Shown piece after piece: positions 25,250-34,228 of a DNA stretch of 64,000 nucleotides. This DNA comes from Parvibaculum sp002684405 (GTDB lineage Bacteria; Pseudomonadota; Alphaproteobacteria; Parvibaculales; Parvibaculaceae), in the NCBI GenBank assembly GCA_965140395.1, contig OZ223205.1:1054001-1118000 (forward strand), written 5' to 3'. The notes under the pieces are model-generated. The model was not told the DNA's origin, searched no databases, and worked only from the letters and a program-made list of their open reading frames with translations. The first letter of the stretch is position 1. The number at the start of each line of letters is the position of its first letter. The translations under genes and the position numbers were made by a program.

Positions 25250-25816
25250 TTATTCGACTTCGAACTTGTCGGTTTCGACTTCGGACTTGTCGGCGGAGCG
25301 GCGCCTTTCCGTCGGCGCGTCGCCCCGGCGGCGTCGCCGGTCCGGGCCGACGAACTTCTCGCTACGGATCATTTCGCGCGGTTTCAGGATCGCGGTTTCC
25401 ATGCGCGTGACGAGTTGCTGGAACGAATAGGGCTTGCAGAGAATTTCCGTCACGCCCGCATCGCGTGCATTGATGATGGATTCCTGCGTCCGCTGATGCG
25501 TGACATAGATAACGGGGATCGGTGCGAGCTTCTTGTCGTCGGCGGAACGAACGGCGCGAACGACCGACAGGCCGTCCAGCGGCGGAAGCAGGTCGTCGAT
25601 GATGGCGATGTCGATCTTGTGCTTGCTCAGAATTTCGAAGGCGTCCTCGCCCGTCCCCACGCTCCAGATATTCTTGACGCCCAGCTCGCGCAGGAACCCG
25701 CGCAGAAGGCTTGCCATATCCTTGGCATCCTCGACCACCAGCGCGTCGAGCCTGGCATAGTCGCGCTGCGAGAGCTTGCTGGATGTTTGGGCAGGGATGT
25801 GTTGGGCGATAGCCAT
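25250..25816 (-). CDS. Response regulator receiver-domain protein
   Basis: A 188-residue CheY-like protein with no separate output domain. The receiver spans about residues 21-145: acidic pocket VVEDAKD, phospho-acceptor Asp in AIIDDLLPPLDG, the Thr in YVTHQ, and the conserved Lys in LCKPYS. The C-terminal tail is charged and ends in a small duplicated segment (DKSEVET/DKFEVE). It follows the MshEN-glycosyltransferase gene by 26 bp, so both may be transcribed together. The cognate kinase is not evident; the histidine kinase at 34229-36091 is one candidate by proximity only. Confidence 0.88.
   Translation of the reverse strand: MAIAQHIPAQTSSKLSQRDYARLDALVVEDAKDMASLLRGFLRELGVKNIWSVGTGEDAFEILSKHKIDIAIIDDLLPPLDGLSVVRAVRSADDKKLAPIPVIYVTHQRTQESIINARDAGVTEILCKPYSFQQLVTRMETAILKPREMIRSEKFVGPDRRRRRGDAPTERRRSADKSEVETDKFEVE
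25253..25293. repeat. Tandem duplication at the response regulator C-terminus
   Basis: Two 20-nt copies differing at one base, TTCGACTTCG(A/G)ACTTGTCGG, lie at 25253-25272 and 25274-25293, a 21-nt (7-codon) period. They encode the repeated acidic tail DKSEVET/DKFEVE and probably arose by slippage. Confidence 0.7.
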
Positions 25817-25842
25817 GTCTCGAATTCCCGAATCGCAGAAGG

Positions 25843-27804
25843 TTACCTGTCGGGAGTATCCGCCAAACTGATTATCGATTGGTTAGAGGGAGGAGCCATG
25901 CGGCTCAGCCCGTGAACCGTTTTCTCCCAATAGAAAGGATGCCGCAAAAGCTGAAAAACCGCTTTCACCGCGGCGGCTGAAATGAGCATCCAATAGGCGG
26001 GCATGGTGAGCGTGTGGGCCATCAGGGAGAGGCGCCCGCGCCGTTTTGCGGCGATCATCCCGGCAAGGATCGACAGGGAATAGCCGGAAATCAGCACGGA
26101 GAGATTGAAGCCGGTCAGCCAGTGAGCACTGAACAGGCCGCCGAGCCCGTGCGCAGCGACGATGCCGCCGGCCACGATATAAAAGAAGGGGTGCGCGAAA
26201 GTGGCGAGCGTGAACCCGCCGATCACCAGCTGGAACCCCAGAAACCCCGCCGGTCCGAGCGAGCGGCACAGCGATACGGGATGCCGCATGCGCACCAGCC
26301 ATGTTTGCAGCCAGCCCTTGATCCAGCGCGAGCGTTGCCGGACCCAGTTGTGCAACCGGCAATTGGCTTCTTCTTCGGTGGTGGAGCGGATAATGCCGCA
26401 GCGATAGCCGCGCGTGGCAAGCCGTATACCGAGATCGGCATCCTCGGTGACATTATGCGGATCCCATCCGCTTACCTCCCGCAGGACATCCGTGCGGAAA
26501 TGCGTCGATGTGCCGCCAAGCGGGATGGGCAGACCCAGCCGCACCAGCATGGGCAGCATGAGATCGAAAAAGGATGCATATTCGATCGCGAATTGCCGCG
26601 TCAGCCAGTTCTCGCTCCAATTGTAGTAATTGAGCTGTGCCTGCAGGCAGGCGAGTTTCGGATCGTTCAACCGGAAGGCCGCCACCGCCTTCAACAACTG
26701 GTTCGGTTCGGGCAGGTCTTCGGCATCATAGATGACGAGATATTCGCCGCGCGCGAACGGCAGGGCGAAATTGCAGGCCTTGGGCTTGGTCTGGGGCGCG
26801 CTTTCCGGCACGCGGATGAAATCGAAATGGCCAGGCAGGTTCAGAGCCTTGGCCGCTTCGTAGCTCTCCGCGTCGCATGCCTCGAAGATCAGTTTGATGT
26901 CGAGTTTCGAGGGCGGGTAGTTCAGCCGTTTGAGCGCATCGGTCAGCGGCGGCAGCACATTGGCCTCGCGGAAGAGCGGCACCATGATCGTGTAGACCGG
27001 CAGCTCGTCGACAGGGCCCGGTCCATGCCGCTCATAGGCAAGCTCCTCCGCCGTTTCGCGTCCGGCGGCGCTCAGCAGGATGGAGACCCCCCGAAGTGCC
27101 GACACGGCGAGAAAGCAAATGCTCAGCGCGACACTGAACACGGCCAGTGCCGTCTGCGGGTATAGCGCCGTCAGCAGCGCCGCGCCCGCGGCGAGAAGCG
27201 GCAGCGCGATGCACTGGCCCGGCGACAGGCGCATCGCGGCGGAATCCTGAGGCGCATGCGTCATGAGCCCGCGTACTGCCCGCTCCGTCAGTTCGTCTGC
27301 ATAAAGCGCTTCGATGGCGCGGCGGATTTGCCGCGCGGACCCGGCCCACATGGCAAACGGTCCCGCCACCAGATCCGCGACGGCCTTCTTCGCCAGGGAC
27401 GGGTCCGCCGCGACCCATGTCACCTTTCCGTTCCGGCGCCGCCAGGGCAGGCATTGATGGGCGATGCAGAAATCGAGCGACGGCTGCCCTTCGGTCCGCG
27501 CGCCAGCGATCCCGCTATCGGGCGGCGCTTCTTCCAGATCGACGAACGGAACGCCGTTCTGGCGGGCCACAAGGCGGCCGATATCGTCCGGCCCTGCCTT
27601 GCCTTCGGCCATGAGAACGTCGCCGATGCGGCTGCCGCTTCGCCTTTGCTCGGCCAGAATGGGGGCCAGCTCGCGCCGGGAGACGAGACCGCTGCGAAGG
27701 GCCAGCGTGCCGAGGAGGGGCCATTTACGGCGCACCCGCAGGGGGCGGGGCCGCGCCCGACGGGAGGGAGAGTCTGCACGCTTCGAATGAAGAGCAGATC
27801 GCAT
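25843..27804 (-). CDS. Membrane glycosyltransferase (GT2) with N-terminal MshEN domain
   Basis: A 653-residue inner-membrane protein. Two adjacent MshEN-like motifs at about residues 30-53 and 59-82 (second copy RIGDVLMAEGKAGPDDIGRL) form the GspE-N/MshEN type domain, which binds c-di-GMP in MshE and NfrB. After a paired membrane segment (about 175-225) comes a processive GT2 domain with YDAEDLPEPNQ, TEDADLGIRL and the QRSRWIKGW (QxxRW) motif, then C-terminal membrane helices. The architecture resembles NfrB. It probably makes or exports an exopolysaccharide under c-di-GMP control. No other polysaccharide genes are beside it. Confidence 0.85.
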   Translation of the reverse strand: MRSALHSKRADSPSRRARPRPLRVRRKWPLLGTLALRSGLVSRRELAPILAEQRRSGSRIGDVLMAEGKAGPDDIGRLVARQNGVPFVDLEEAPPDSGIAGARTEGQPSLDFCIAHQCLPWRRRNGKVTWVAADPSLAKKAVADLVAGPFAMWAGSARQIRRAIEALYADELTERAVRGLMTHAPQDSAAMRLSPGQCIALPLLAAGAALLTALYPQTALAVFSVALSICFLAVSALRGVSILLSAAGRETAEELAYERHGPGPVDELPVYTIMVPLFREANVLPPLTDALKRLNYPPSKLDIKLIFEACDAESYEAAKALNLPGHFDFIRVPESAPQTKPKACNFALPFARGEYLVIYDAEDLPEPNQLLKAVAAFRLNDPKLACLQAQLNYYNWSENWLTRQFAIEYASFFDLMLPMLVRLGLPIPLGGTSTHFRTDVLREVSGWDPHNVTEDADLGIRLATRGYRCGIIRSTTEEEANCRLHNWVRQRSRWIKGWLQTWLVRMRHPVSLCRSLGPAGFLGFQLVIGGFTLATFAHPFFYIVAGGIVAAHGLGGLFSAHWLTGFNLSVLISGYSLSILAGMIAAKRRGRLSLMAHTLTMPAYWMLISAAAVKAVFQLLRHPFYWEKTVHGLSRMAPPSNQSIISLADTPDR

Positions 27805-28049
27805 AGGCCTGCCGGGTTATTGGAAAACGAAAAAGAAACCGGTGTCTTTACATAGGCAATTACACCGATGATATTCCGTAATATCGGCCTGGTAAATCCT
27901 TTTCGGGTGAATGTGGGCCGGGCATGCCTCTTGCTGAGAGAAGGCAAAATGGACGCCTTCCTTCCATTTCGCATGGATGGGAGACAGTCCGCGGCAATTT
28001 GTTTCACAATGGCACGAGTAAGCCGTGCAATCGGGGTTTCGGGGCGGGT

Positions 28050-29159
28050 ATGCGTTTTCTGGCCTATCTGAATTTGCTGGCGATCATCCTGATAGCAGGA
28101 GGTTTGGCCCGGCATTACGAGGGGACGAAGTTCGCCGAGCCGGTGAACCGGGCGGCACCGCACGAGACCTCTCCCGGCGCTGGAGCGCCGGAGGACGGCT
28201 CGGTCGACATGGCCTCGGTGGGCTTGAGGGCATCCGCTGCCGCGCCGACTCAGGAACCCCCTGAAGAAAACCTCGCTGACATAAACCCCGCCGACGAAAA
28301 CCCTGTTGAGGAAAAACCAGCCGCGACCGGCGAACCGCTTCCCCATGGGGTTCCGCTCGTCAACCCGCGTCTCGCGGCGAAAACGCCTTTGGAGATACCG
28401 GCGGAGACCCCTGCGGAAACTGGCACGCCCGAAAAGGAAGCCGAACCGCCGCTTGTCCTGACCGTGCTCACCGAGGGCGATTATCCACCCTTCAACTATC
28501 GCAATGACAAAGGCGAGCTGACCGGCTTCGATGTGGATCTGGCGCATGCGCTATGCGACAGGCTCAAGGCGCAATGCAGCTTCGAAACGAAAGCATGGGA
28601 AGCGCTTCTGCCCGCCCTCAAATCCGGCGACGGCGACGTCGTGATCGCCTCCATGCTGATCCCGAGCGCGCCGCGCGCCGCGCCGCCGCATGAAGAGGGC
28701 ATCGTCTTCACCGGCGCCTATTATTCGACGCCCGGTCATTTCGCCGTGCTGAAATCCGGCGGTTTCCCGGCAAGCGCGTCGGGGCTCGCGGGCAAGCGCG
28801 TTGCCGTTCAGGCGGGCTCCGTCCATGCGGCTTTTCTCACGCATCATTTCCCGGGCGTGGAAGCCGTCGATGTGACGACGCTGAAAGATGCCGAGCAGGC
28901 GCTCGCGAAAGGCAAGGTCGACTATCTGTTCGGGGATCGGAATGCGCTGCTGCGCTGGCTCAGGACGGACGGGAAATGCTGCCGCCTTGCGGGGCCGGAT
29001 TATGACGATCCTTCCTGGTTCGGGCAGGGTGCGGGGATCGCCCTGCGCGGCAAGGACGAAGCGCTGCGCAAGCGCATGGATGCCGCGCTCGCAAGCCTGG
29101 TCGCGGACGGCACCTATCGGCGCATCTCGTCGCGCTACTTTTCTCAGAGCATTTATTGA
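28050..29159 (+). CDS. Membrane-anchored family 3 solute-binding protein
   Basis: A 369-residue protein with an N-terminal membrane anchor or uncleaved signal (MRFLAYLNLLAIILIAGGLA) and a long Pro/Glu/Ala-rich linker to about residue 135. A periplasmic binding domain of the SBP_bac_3 type follows: VLTEGDYPPFNYRNDKGELTGFDVDLAHALC, WEALLPALKSGDGDVVIASM, VDYLFGDRNALLRWL. Such domains bind amino acids or similar small molecules. There are no adjacent ABC permease or ATPase genes, so a sensory or scavenging role is possible. The ATG at 28050 (GGGGCGGGT before it) was preferred to an upstream frame that would bury the hydrophobic start. Confidence 0.82.
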   Translation: MRFLAYLNLLAIILIAGGLARHYEGTKFAEPVNRAAPHETSPGAGAPEDGSVDMASVGLRASAAAPTQEPPEENLADINPADENPVEEKPAATGEPLPHGVPLVNPRLAAKTPLEIPAETPAETGTPEKEAEPPLVLTVLTEGDYPPFNYRNDKGELTGFDVDLAHALCDRLKAQCSFETKAWEALLPALKSGDGDVVIASMLIPSAPRAAPPHEEGIVFTGAYYSTPGHFAVLKSGGFPASASGLAGKRVAVQAGSVHAAFLTHHFPGVEAVDVTTLKDAEQALAKGKVDYLFGDRNALLRWLRTDGKCCRLAGPDYDDPSWFGQGAGIALRGKDEALRKRMDAALASLVADGTYRRISSRYFSQSIY

Positions 29160-29179
29160 AGCGTATTTTCCGCTTCATC

Positions 29180-29269
29180 GTCATTGCGAGCGCCCGTCAG
29201 GGCGCGCGGCAATCCAGAGGCGGCGAGTGCAATGCTGGATTGCGTCGTCGCTTTGCTCCTCGCAATGAC
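29180..29269. repeat. Dispersed palindromic repeat (GTCATTGCGAG type)
   Basis: Outer arms GTCATTGCGAG (29180-29190) and CTCGCAATGAC (29259-29269) and inner arms CAATCCAG (29210-29217) and CTGGATTG (29235-29242) form a long hairpin. This GTCATTGCGAG...CAATCCAG pattern is a known type of intergenic palindromic element found in many unrelated bacteria. It separates the convergent solute-binding protein and sixA genes. Confidence 0.8.
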
Positions 29270-29311
29270 ATTTCTGCCTGAAAGAAGCCTCGGTAGCCGC
29301 TAGCTCTTCGC

Positions 29312-29833
29312 TTAGTCGGCCATCAGGTCGCGCGGGCGGCCGAAGAACACGGGCGTGCCCTTGCCTTCCTTGAGGTCGGCCCAGTGGTCGATGTCGAAAT
29401 CGAAAACGATAAACCCGCCCGTCGGCACGCCGCGCGAAATGCGCAACGACACCTCATCGTCGGGATCGACCGCCAGCGCCATGGCCAGCAGCACGAGCCC
29501 GGGATTATGGCCGATCACCAGCAGCGTATCCGCGCTGTCGGGCGCGCGATGGATTTCCGCCAGCATCTGGTCCGGCATCGCGTGGTAAAGCTCCTCGCGA
29601 TAGATCACGGGCACATCGTCGCCCAGTTCTTTCATCATCGGTGCACAGGTGTCCTGCGCGCGCGTCGCGGTGGAACAGATCACCGTGTCGGGGCGGTAGG
29701 GGCAGCTGGCAATATAGCCGGCCATGAAATCCGCAGCCTTCGCGCCGCGCTCGTTCAGCGGCCGGTGGAAATCGTCGCGGGCCGGGTCCGACCAGTCGGA
29801 CTTGGCATGCCGAAGCAGGCAGAGGCGCTTCAT
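29312..29833 (-). CDS. sixA: SixA-type phosphohistidine phosphatase
   Basis: A 173-residue histidine-phosphatase superfamily protein. The catalytic LRHAKSDWSDPARDDFHRPLNERG (RHG-like, residues 7-30) and the second histidine in VIGHNPGL identify the small SixA subfamily, which dephosphorylates phosphohistidine in proteins such as ArcB or the nitrogen PTS. No separate signal peptide is visible. Its start overlaps the stop of the upstream hydroxylase gene (ATGA), so the two form an operon. Confidence 0.88.
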   Translation of the reverse strand: MKRLCLLRHAKSDWSDPARDDFHRPLNERGAKAADFMAGYIASCPYRPDTVICSTATRAQDTCAPMMKELGDDVPVIYREELYHAMPDQMLAEIHRAPDSADTLLVIGHNPGLVLLAMALAVDPDDEVSLRISRGVPTGGFIVFDFDIDHWADLKEGKGTPVFFGRPRDLMAD

Positions 29834-30657
29834 ACATGTCGCTCCCGGCGCGGTGCGCGCCCGGCAAAGGGCAGCCAGAGGCTCCAGCCCAGATATTGAG
29901 GATTTGGCGCCGGATAGTCGGCAAGCCCGATATGCATTTTCTCGTGCCCCTCCCGCGGCTCTGCCCGATAGGTGGAAAACAGCCGGTCCCAGACAGACAG
30001 GTTGAAGCCGAAATTCCTGTTGTGCTCCTCGGGCCGCACAGAATGATGCACACGGTGCATGTCCGGCGTCACGATGACAAGCCTGAGCAAACGGTCCGCC
30101 CAGGCGGGTATTTCAATATTGGCATGATTGAACATGGCCGTCGCGTTCAGCACCACCTCGAACAGGATGACGGCCGCCGCCGGAGCTCCCAGCAGCGCCA
30201 CCGCGCCCATCTTTATGCCCATGCTGGCGAGAATTTCAAATGGATGAAAGCGGATGCCGGTGGTCACGTCGATATCGGTATCGGCGTGATGGACCCGGTG
30301 CAGCCGCCAGAACAGCGGCACATGATGGAAAAGCACATGCTGCGCATAGACGAGAAGGTCGAGCGCGAGAAACGAGAGGATAAAGGCGAGCGGCCATGGC
30401 GCGCTGAGCCAATGGAAGAGCCCGAAGCCGGCCCGCTCCGCCTCCAGCGCCACGCCCACCGCCAGCAGCGGCACGGCAATGCGCAGAAGCAGCGTACCGC
30501 CCGCCGACAGCAGCAGGTTCGTGGTCCATCTGTGCCAGCGCGGCGCGGACAGCCGCCGCCGGGGCGCGAATATCTCCCACAGCGCCATGGCAAGCAGCAC
30601 CCCGCCAAAGGCGGCAAGGCGCAGTTGCGGTTCGTGGAAGGACAGGAATTCGTTCAT
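29830..30657 (-). CDS. Fatty acid hydroxylase / sterol desaturase superfamily protein
   Basis: A 275-residue membrane di-iron enzyme with about four or five helices. The histidine boxes are HVLFH (about residue 110), RLHRVHHAD and, near the C-terminus, DMHRVHHS; FNHANIEIPAWAD is also typical. Members hydroxylate or desaturate lipids, sterols or carotenoids at the cytoplasmic membrane. The substrate is not determinable here; an ornithine-lipid or fatty-acid hydroxylase role is possible in an alphaproteobacterium. It is the first gene of a two-gene unit with sixA. Confidence 0.88.
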   Translation of the reverse strand: MNEFLSFHEPQLRLAAFGGVLLAMALWEIFAPRRRLSAPRWHRWTTNLLLSAGGTLLLRIAVPLLAVGVALEAERAGFGLFHWLSAPWPLAFILSFLALDLLVYAQHVLFHHVPLFWRLHRVHHADTDIDVTTGIRFHPFEILASMGIKMGAVALLGAPAAAVILFEVVLNATAMFNHANIEIPAWADRLLRLVIVTPDMHRVHHSVRPEEHNRNFGFNLSVWDRLFSTYRAEPREGHEKMHIGLADYPAPNPQYLGWSLWLPFAGRAPRRERHV

Positions 30658-30766
30658 CTGGACCTGTGCGAGAGGCGCCTCATTGCGCCGCGCACAGGTT
30701 ACAGGATCGCGCGGCCTTGCGAAAATGAAGCCGCGATCACAAGCATGCGAGGAAATGCCGCGTAGC

Positions 30767-31177
30767 TCACTCGGTCATATGGCGGGCGCGCGCGCCGCGC
30801 TCGATGGCGGCGGCGGTCAGCTTGTCCACCCCCAGCGCCTCGCGCAGCATCTGCAAAAGGCGGAGCTCTTCCGCCTTGACGCTCATATCGGCGCTGGCGA
30901 TTTCCACGGCGACCGCATAGCCCGTCTCGCGCAGATAATGCGGCAGCGCATCCTTGGCGAGCCCGAAAACCGCGTCGAGGCCGCCATCTTCCTGCAGGAT
31001 CGAGGCGCATTCCCGGGCCACGGGGATGAGCTTTTCCTCGCTGAAATTGCTGAAAATGGGCAGCGTTTTCACGATATTCCCGATCTCCTGCAGTTCATTG
31101 TCGCTCATGGCGCGGTCGACGGCACTCATGGTGACCATGATGTAGATAAGGGCGTGCTGGGGGGAGATCGTGGACAT
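30767..31177 (-). CDS. TerB-like tellurite resistance family protein
   Basis: A 136-residue all-helical protein of the TerB/DjlA N-terminal type. MVTMSAVDRAMSDNELQEIG and EIASADMSVKAEELRLLQMLREALGVD match the paired acidic metal-binding helices of the family (D-x-x-M/I-x-x-x-E). Members are linked to metal or stress sensing; no other ter genes are nearby, so tellurite resistance itself is not implied. The start at 31177 is preferred because GAGGA lies 6 nt before it; an in-frame GTG at 31189 exists. Confidence 0.75.
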   Translation of the reverse strand: MSTISPQHALIYIMVTMSAVDRAMSDNELQEIGNIVKTLPIFSNFSEEKLIPVARECASILQEDGGLDAVFGLAKDALPHYLRETGYAVAVEIASADMSVKAEELRLLQMLREALGVDKLTAAAIERGARARHMTE

Positions 31178-31257
31178 GCGCTTCCTCACGGTTGATCGGG
31201 CGAGCGGAGCTTACGGATTGATGCAGGCGGCGGCAAGGTCGCTCCCCGTCGCCACGC

Positions 31258-34161
31258 TCACGGCGCGTCGGCGCCGATAAAGCCCTTCACTTGCGCGATC
31301 GCCTCGGCAAGGCCCACACGCTGAACCTCCACCCCCGGCGGAAAGGCCGTGGTGAGCCGTGTCGGCAGGCGCGCATCCAGCGTCACGAAAACGCCCCTGT
31401 CGCCGGCCCGGCGGATCAGGCGGCCGAAAGCCTGTTTCAGCCGCAGCCGCGTCAGCATGTCGTCATAGCGGCCCTTGCCGAAAATCTCGCGCCGCGCCTT
31501 GTGCAGAATGTCCGGGCGCGGCCAGGGCGTCCGGTCGAACACGATCATGCGCAGGCTGTCGCCGGGCACGTCCACGCCGTCGCGCACGGCATCCGTTCCC
31601 AGCAGGCAGGCATTGCGCTCCGCCCGGAAGATGTCGACCAGCGTGCCCGTGTCGAGCATGTCCACATGCTGCGCATAAAGATTGAGCCCCGCTTCGCCGA
31701 GCGGCCCGCCGATCCGTTCATGCACGGCACGCAGGCGATGGATGGCGGTAAAAAGGCCGAGCGCGCCGCCGCCCGACGCGCGAAAGAGTTCGCGATAGGC
31801 CGCCGAAAGCTCGTCCGCCTTGTTGATGTTCACATCGCGCACCACCAGCACGCGGGACTGCGCGGCATAGTCGAAGGGAGAGGGGCTGAAGGCGCGCTTG
31901 GCGGGGACGACGAGATGGCCTGCGCCGGTGCGCACTTCCGCCGAGGTCCAGCTGTCCTCCGCATGCCCGTCTGTGTCTTCCGTTTCCGGCAGGCCGTCCC
32001 GCAAGGTGGCAGAGGTGATGAGCACGCCCTGCGCAGGTTCCAGCACCGCTTCGGCGAAGGGGAGAGACGGGTCGCGCCAATGCCGGTGCATGGCGAAATC
32101 CATTTCGCGTCCGAATTGCCGTTCGATGGAAAACCAGTCCACGAAATCTTCCGGCGTCGTGCCACCCAGGCTTGCCAGCATGTTCTGCCAGGCGGGGATG
32201 TGAATGCGCGCCCGCCGGTCGAGCCCGCGTATGGCGGCATCCATGCGAATGCGCAGCGAGGTGTCGAGCTTGTCCGCCTCGTCGTCGAGCCGCGCCCGCA
32301 GCCGGTCGGAGATGAGCCGCATCGGCCCGGCAATTCGTCCCAGCCCGTCGCTCAGTTTCTTGGCCGCGTCTACCAGCCCGTCCACCGGCGGAAAGGTTTC
32401 CGCTTCGAGGGAAAAGCCGATATTGGCGTCTTCCACACGCGCATGAACCTGCTGGCGGACCAGCGTCAGAAAGTCTTCCGCCGCGCCGCGCGGGCTGCCG
32501 TCTGCAAGCCGCGTCGTCCAGCCGGGACCGGGCAATGCCGCGGCGGCGGAAAGCAGCGCGTCCAAGGCCTCTTCCGCCGTCTCGCTCTCGCCGATGAGAT
32601 CGCCGACACGCTCCTGGATACCGCGCCCGCGCCGCCGCCTCTGTCCTTCCGAGCCGCGGATCCAGCGGCGGAGTTCCGCGGCTTCGAGCCCTGAAATGAT
32701 GGAGGAAAAGGCGCTGTCCGCCGCTTCGAAAATGTGATGACCCTCGTCGAAGACGAAACGCCCCCGTGCCTCGCGCCCGCTGGGCTCTTCATCCTCGGCG
32801 CCCGCCGCGACGGCCTCCTCGGCCTTTTGCGTATTTTGCGGCGGCGCAAAGGAGGCGGCGAGGTCGAGGGCTGCCTGCCGCATGACGAGCGCATGGTTCG
32901 CCACCACGATGTCGGCCTGGCGTGCTTTCCGGATCGCGCGCTCGATGAAACATTTCCTGAAATGAGGGCAGGCGCTGTAGACACATTCGCCGCGCCGGTC
33001 GGTCAGCGTCACGCCGCCCCGTCCCGCCATATTGGCGAGCCTTGGGCCGAGCCAGGCCGGGAAATCGCCCCCCACCATGTCGCCGTCGCGGCTTGCCCGC
33101 GCCCAGCGCGTGACGAGGCCGATGGTGACGGCGCCGCCGCCCAGCGCCGCCCGGCCGGCGATCTCCTCGAAATTGAGCAGGCAGAGATAATTTTCCCGGC
33201 CCTTGCGGACCACCGCCTTGCGCGCCTTCTCCGCCGGATCGGGATAGAGCCGCGAAAGTTCCTGATCGAGCTGGCGTTGCAGGTTCTTGGTATAGGTCGA
33301 AATCCATACCGTGCCCTGGTTGCGTTCCGCCCAAAGGCTTGCCGGTGCGATATAGCCTATCGTCTTGCCGATGCCCGTGCCGGCTTCCGCCAGCACCACT
33401 TCCGGTTCGCCGGTCTTGCTGCGCGGCGCGAAGGCGAGCGCGGCGGTGGCGGTGAAATCCTTCTGGCCGGGCCGGGCTTCCGCGTCCGGTCCGGCAAGTT
33501 CCGCCAGCCGTTCCTGCGCTTCCTCTGCGCTGACGGGGAGCGCGCCCGGCGCAGGCCGGGGCGGCTTGTCCTCCCATTCTGGCAATTCGTTCCAGACATC
33601 GAAGCCGCGCCCGGCAGGCGGCTTGCCTTCGCGCCCCAGCACATCCTTCATCGCGTTGAGAACGCCCGGCCCCCAGGCCCAGCCGCCCTCGGCCATGCGA
33701 AAGGCGGTGCGGGCGGCGAAGGGCCGGTCGGGCAGGCGCGGATTGGCGAGGATACGCAGCATATGCGCCGCCGCCTCATGCAGCCTGATGGCCTGGTCTT
33801 CCGGCGTGTCGGCGGAGGGTAGGCCGAGGGCGCGGAACAGTCCCTCAGGCGTCGGCAGGCAGGGTTGCGCCGGGAAGGTGAAGGCGAAAAGTTCCAGCAA
33901 GTCGAAGACATGCGGCCCCGCTTCGCGGAAATGGGGATCGCGGACATTCGGCGAGCGGGCGATCCGTCTTGCGGTAAAGCCGCCATGCACCAGCATCACG
34001 GGCTCCCGCTCGATCAGGGCCAGCGCCGCTTCGGCCGAAAGCTCCTCGATCTCGCCATCCGGCGTCACGGACACGGCGCCGCCAGCGCCGCCGCCCGAAA
34101 GCGGCACCAGCGCAGGGACATCCGGCAATTCCATCGATTCGGGGTCCGTGTCGGAAGGCAT
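31258..34161 (-). CDS. DinG-type ATP-dependent DNA helicase
   Basis: A 967-residue superfamily 2 helicase of the XPD/DinG group. Walker A is EAGTGIGKTIGY (about residues 264-275). The Fe-S cluster region has cysteines in ECVYSACPHFRKCFIERA, followed by DIVVANHALV. The DEAH-like box is FDEGHHIFE, and the C-terminal RLKQAFGRLIRRAGDRGV contains the motif VI arginines. An extra N-terminal region of about 230 residues precedes the helicase core, as in alphaproteobacterial homologues. DinG proteins unwind R-loops, D-loops and similar structures during repair. It is likely monocistronic. Confidence 0.9.
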   Translation of the reverse strand: MPSDTDPESMELPDVPALVPLSGGGAGGAVSVTPDGEIEELSAEAALALIEREPVMLVHGGFTARRIARSPNVRDPHFREAGPHVFDLLELFAFTFPAQPCLPTPEGLFRALGLPSADTPEDQAIRLHEAAAHMLRILANPRLPDRPFAARTAFRMAEGGWAWGPGVLNAMKDVLGREGKPPAGRGFDVWNELPEWEDKPPRPAPGALPVSAEEAQERLAELAGPDAEARPGQKDFTATAALAFAPRSKTGEPEVVLAEAGTGIGKTIGYIAPASLWAERNQGTVWISTYTKNLQRQLDQELSRLYPDPAEKARKAVVRKGRENYLCLLNFEEIAGRAALGGGAVTIGLVTRWARASRDGDMVGGDFPAWLGPRLANMAGRGGVTLTDRRGECVYSACPHFRKCFIERAIRKARQADIVVANHALVMRQAALDLAASFAPPQNTQKAEEAVAAGAEDEEPSGREARGRFVFDEGHHIFEAADSAFSSIISGLEAAELRRWIRGSEGQRRRRGRGIQERVGDLIGESETAEEALDALLSAAAALPGPGWTTRLADGSPRGAAEDFLTLVRQQVHARVEDANIGFSLEAETFPPVDGLVDAAKKLSDGLGRIAGPMRLISDRLRARLDDEADKLDTSLRIRMDAAIRGLDRRARIHIPAWQNMLASLGGTTPEDFVDWFSIERQFGREMDFAMHRHWRDPSLPFAEAVLEPAQGVLITSATLRDGLPETEDTDGHAEDSWTSAEVRTGAGHLVVPAKRAFSPSPFDYAAQSRVLVVRDVNINKADELSAAYRELFRASGGGALGLFTAIHRLRAVHERIGGPLGEAGLNLYAQHVDMLDTGTLVDIFRAERNACLLGTDAVRDGVDVPGDSLRMIVFDRTPWPRPDILHKARREIFGKGRYDDMLTRLRLKQAFGRLIRRAGDRGVFVTLDARLPTRLTTAFPPGVEVQRVGLAEAIAQVKGFIGADAP

Positions 34162-34228
34162 GCTTCGTCATATCATGCCCCTGCGAGGAATGCCCATGAC
34201 CGGGGCGGACGGCGCAGCGGCGAGGGCG

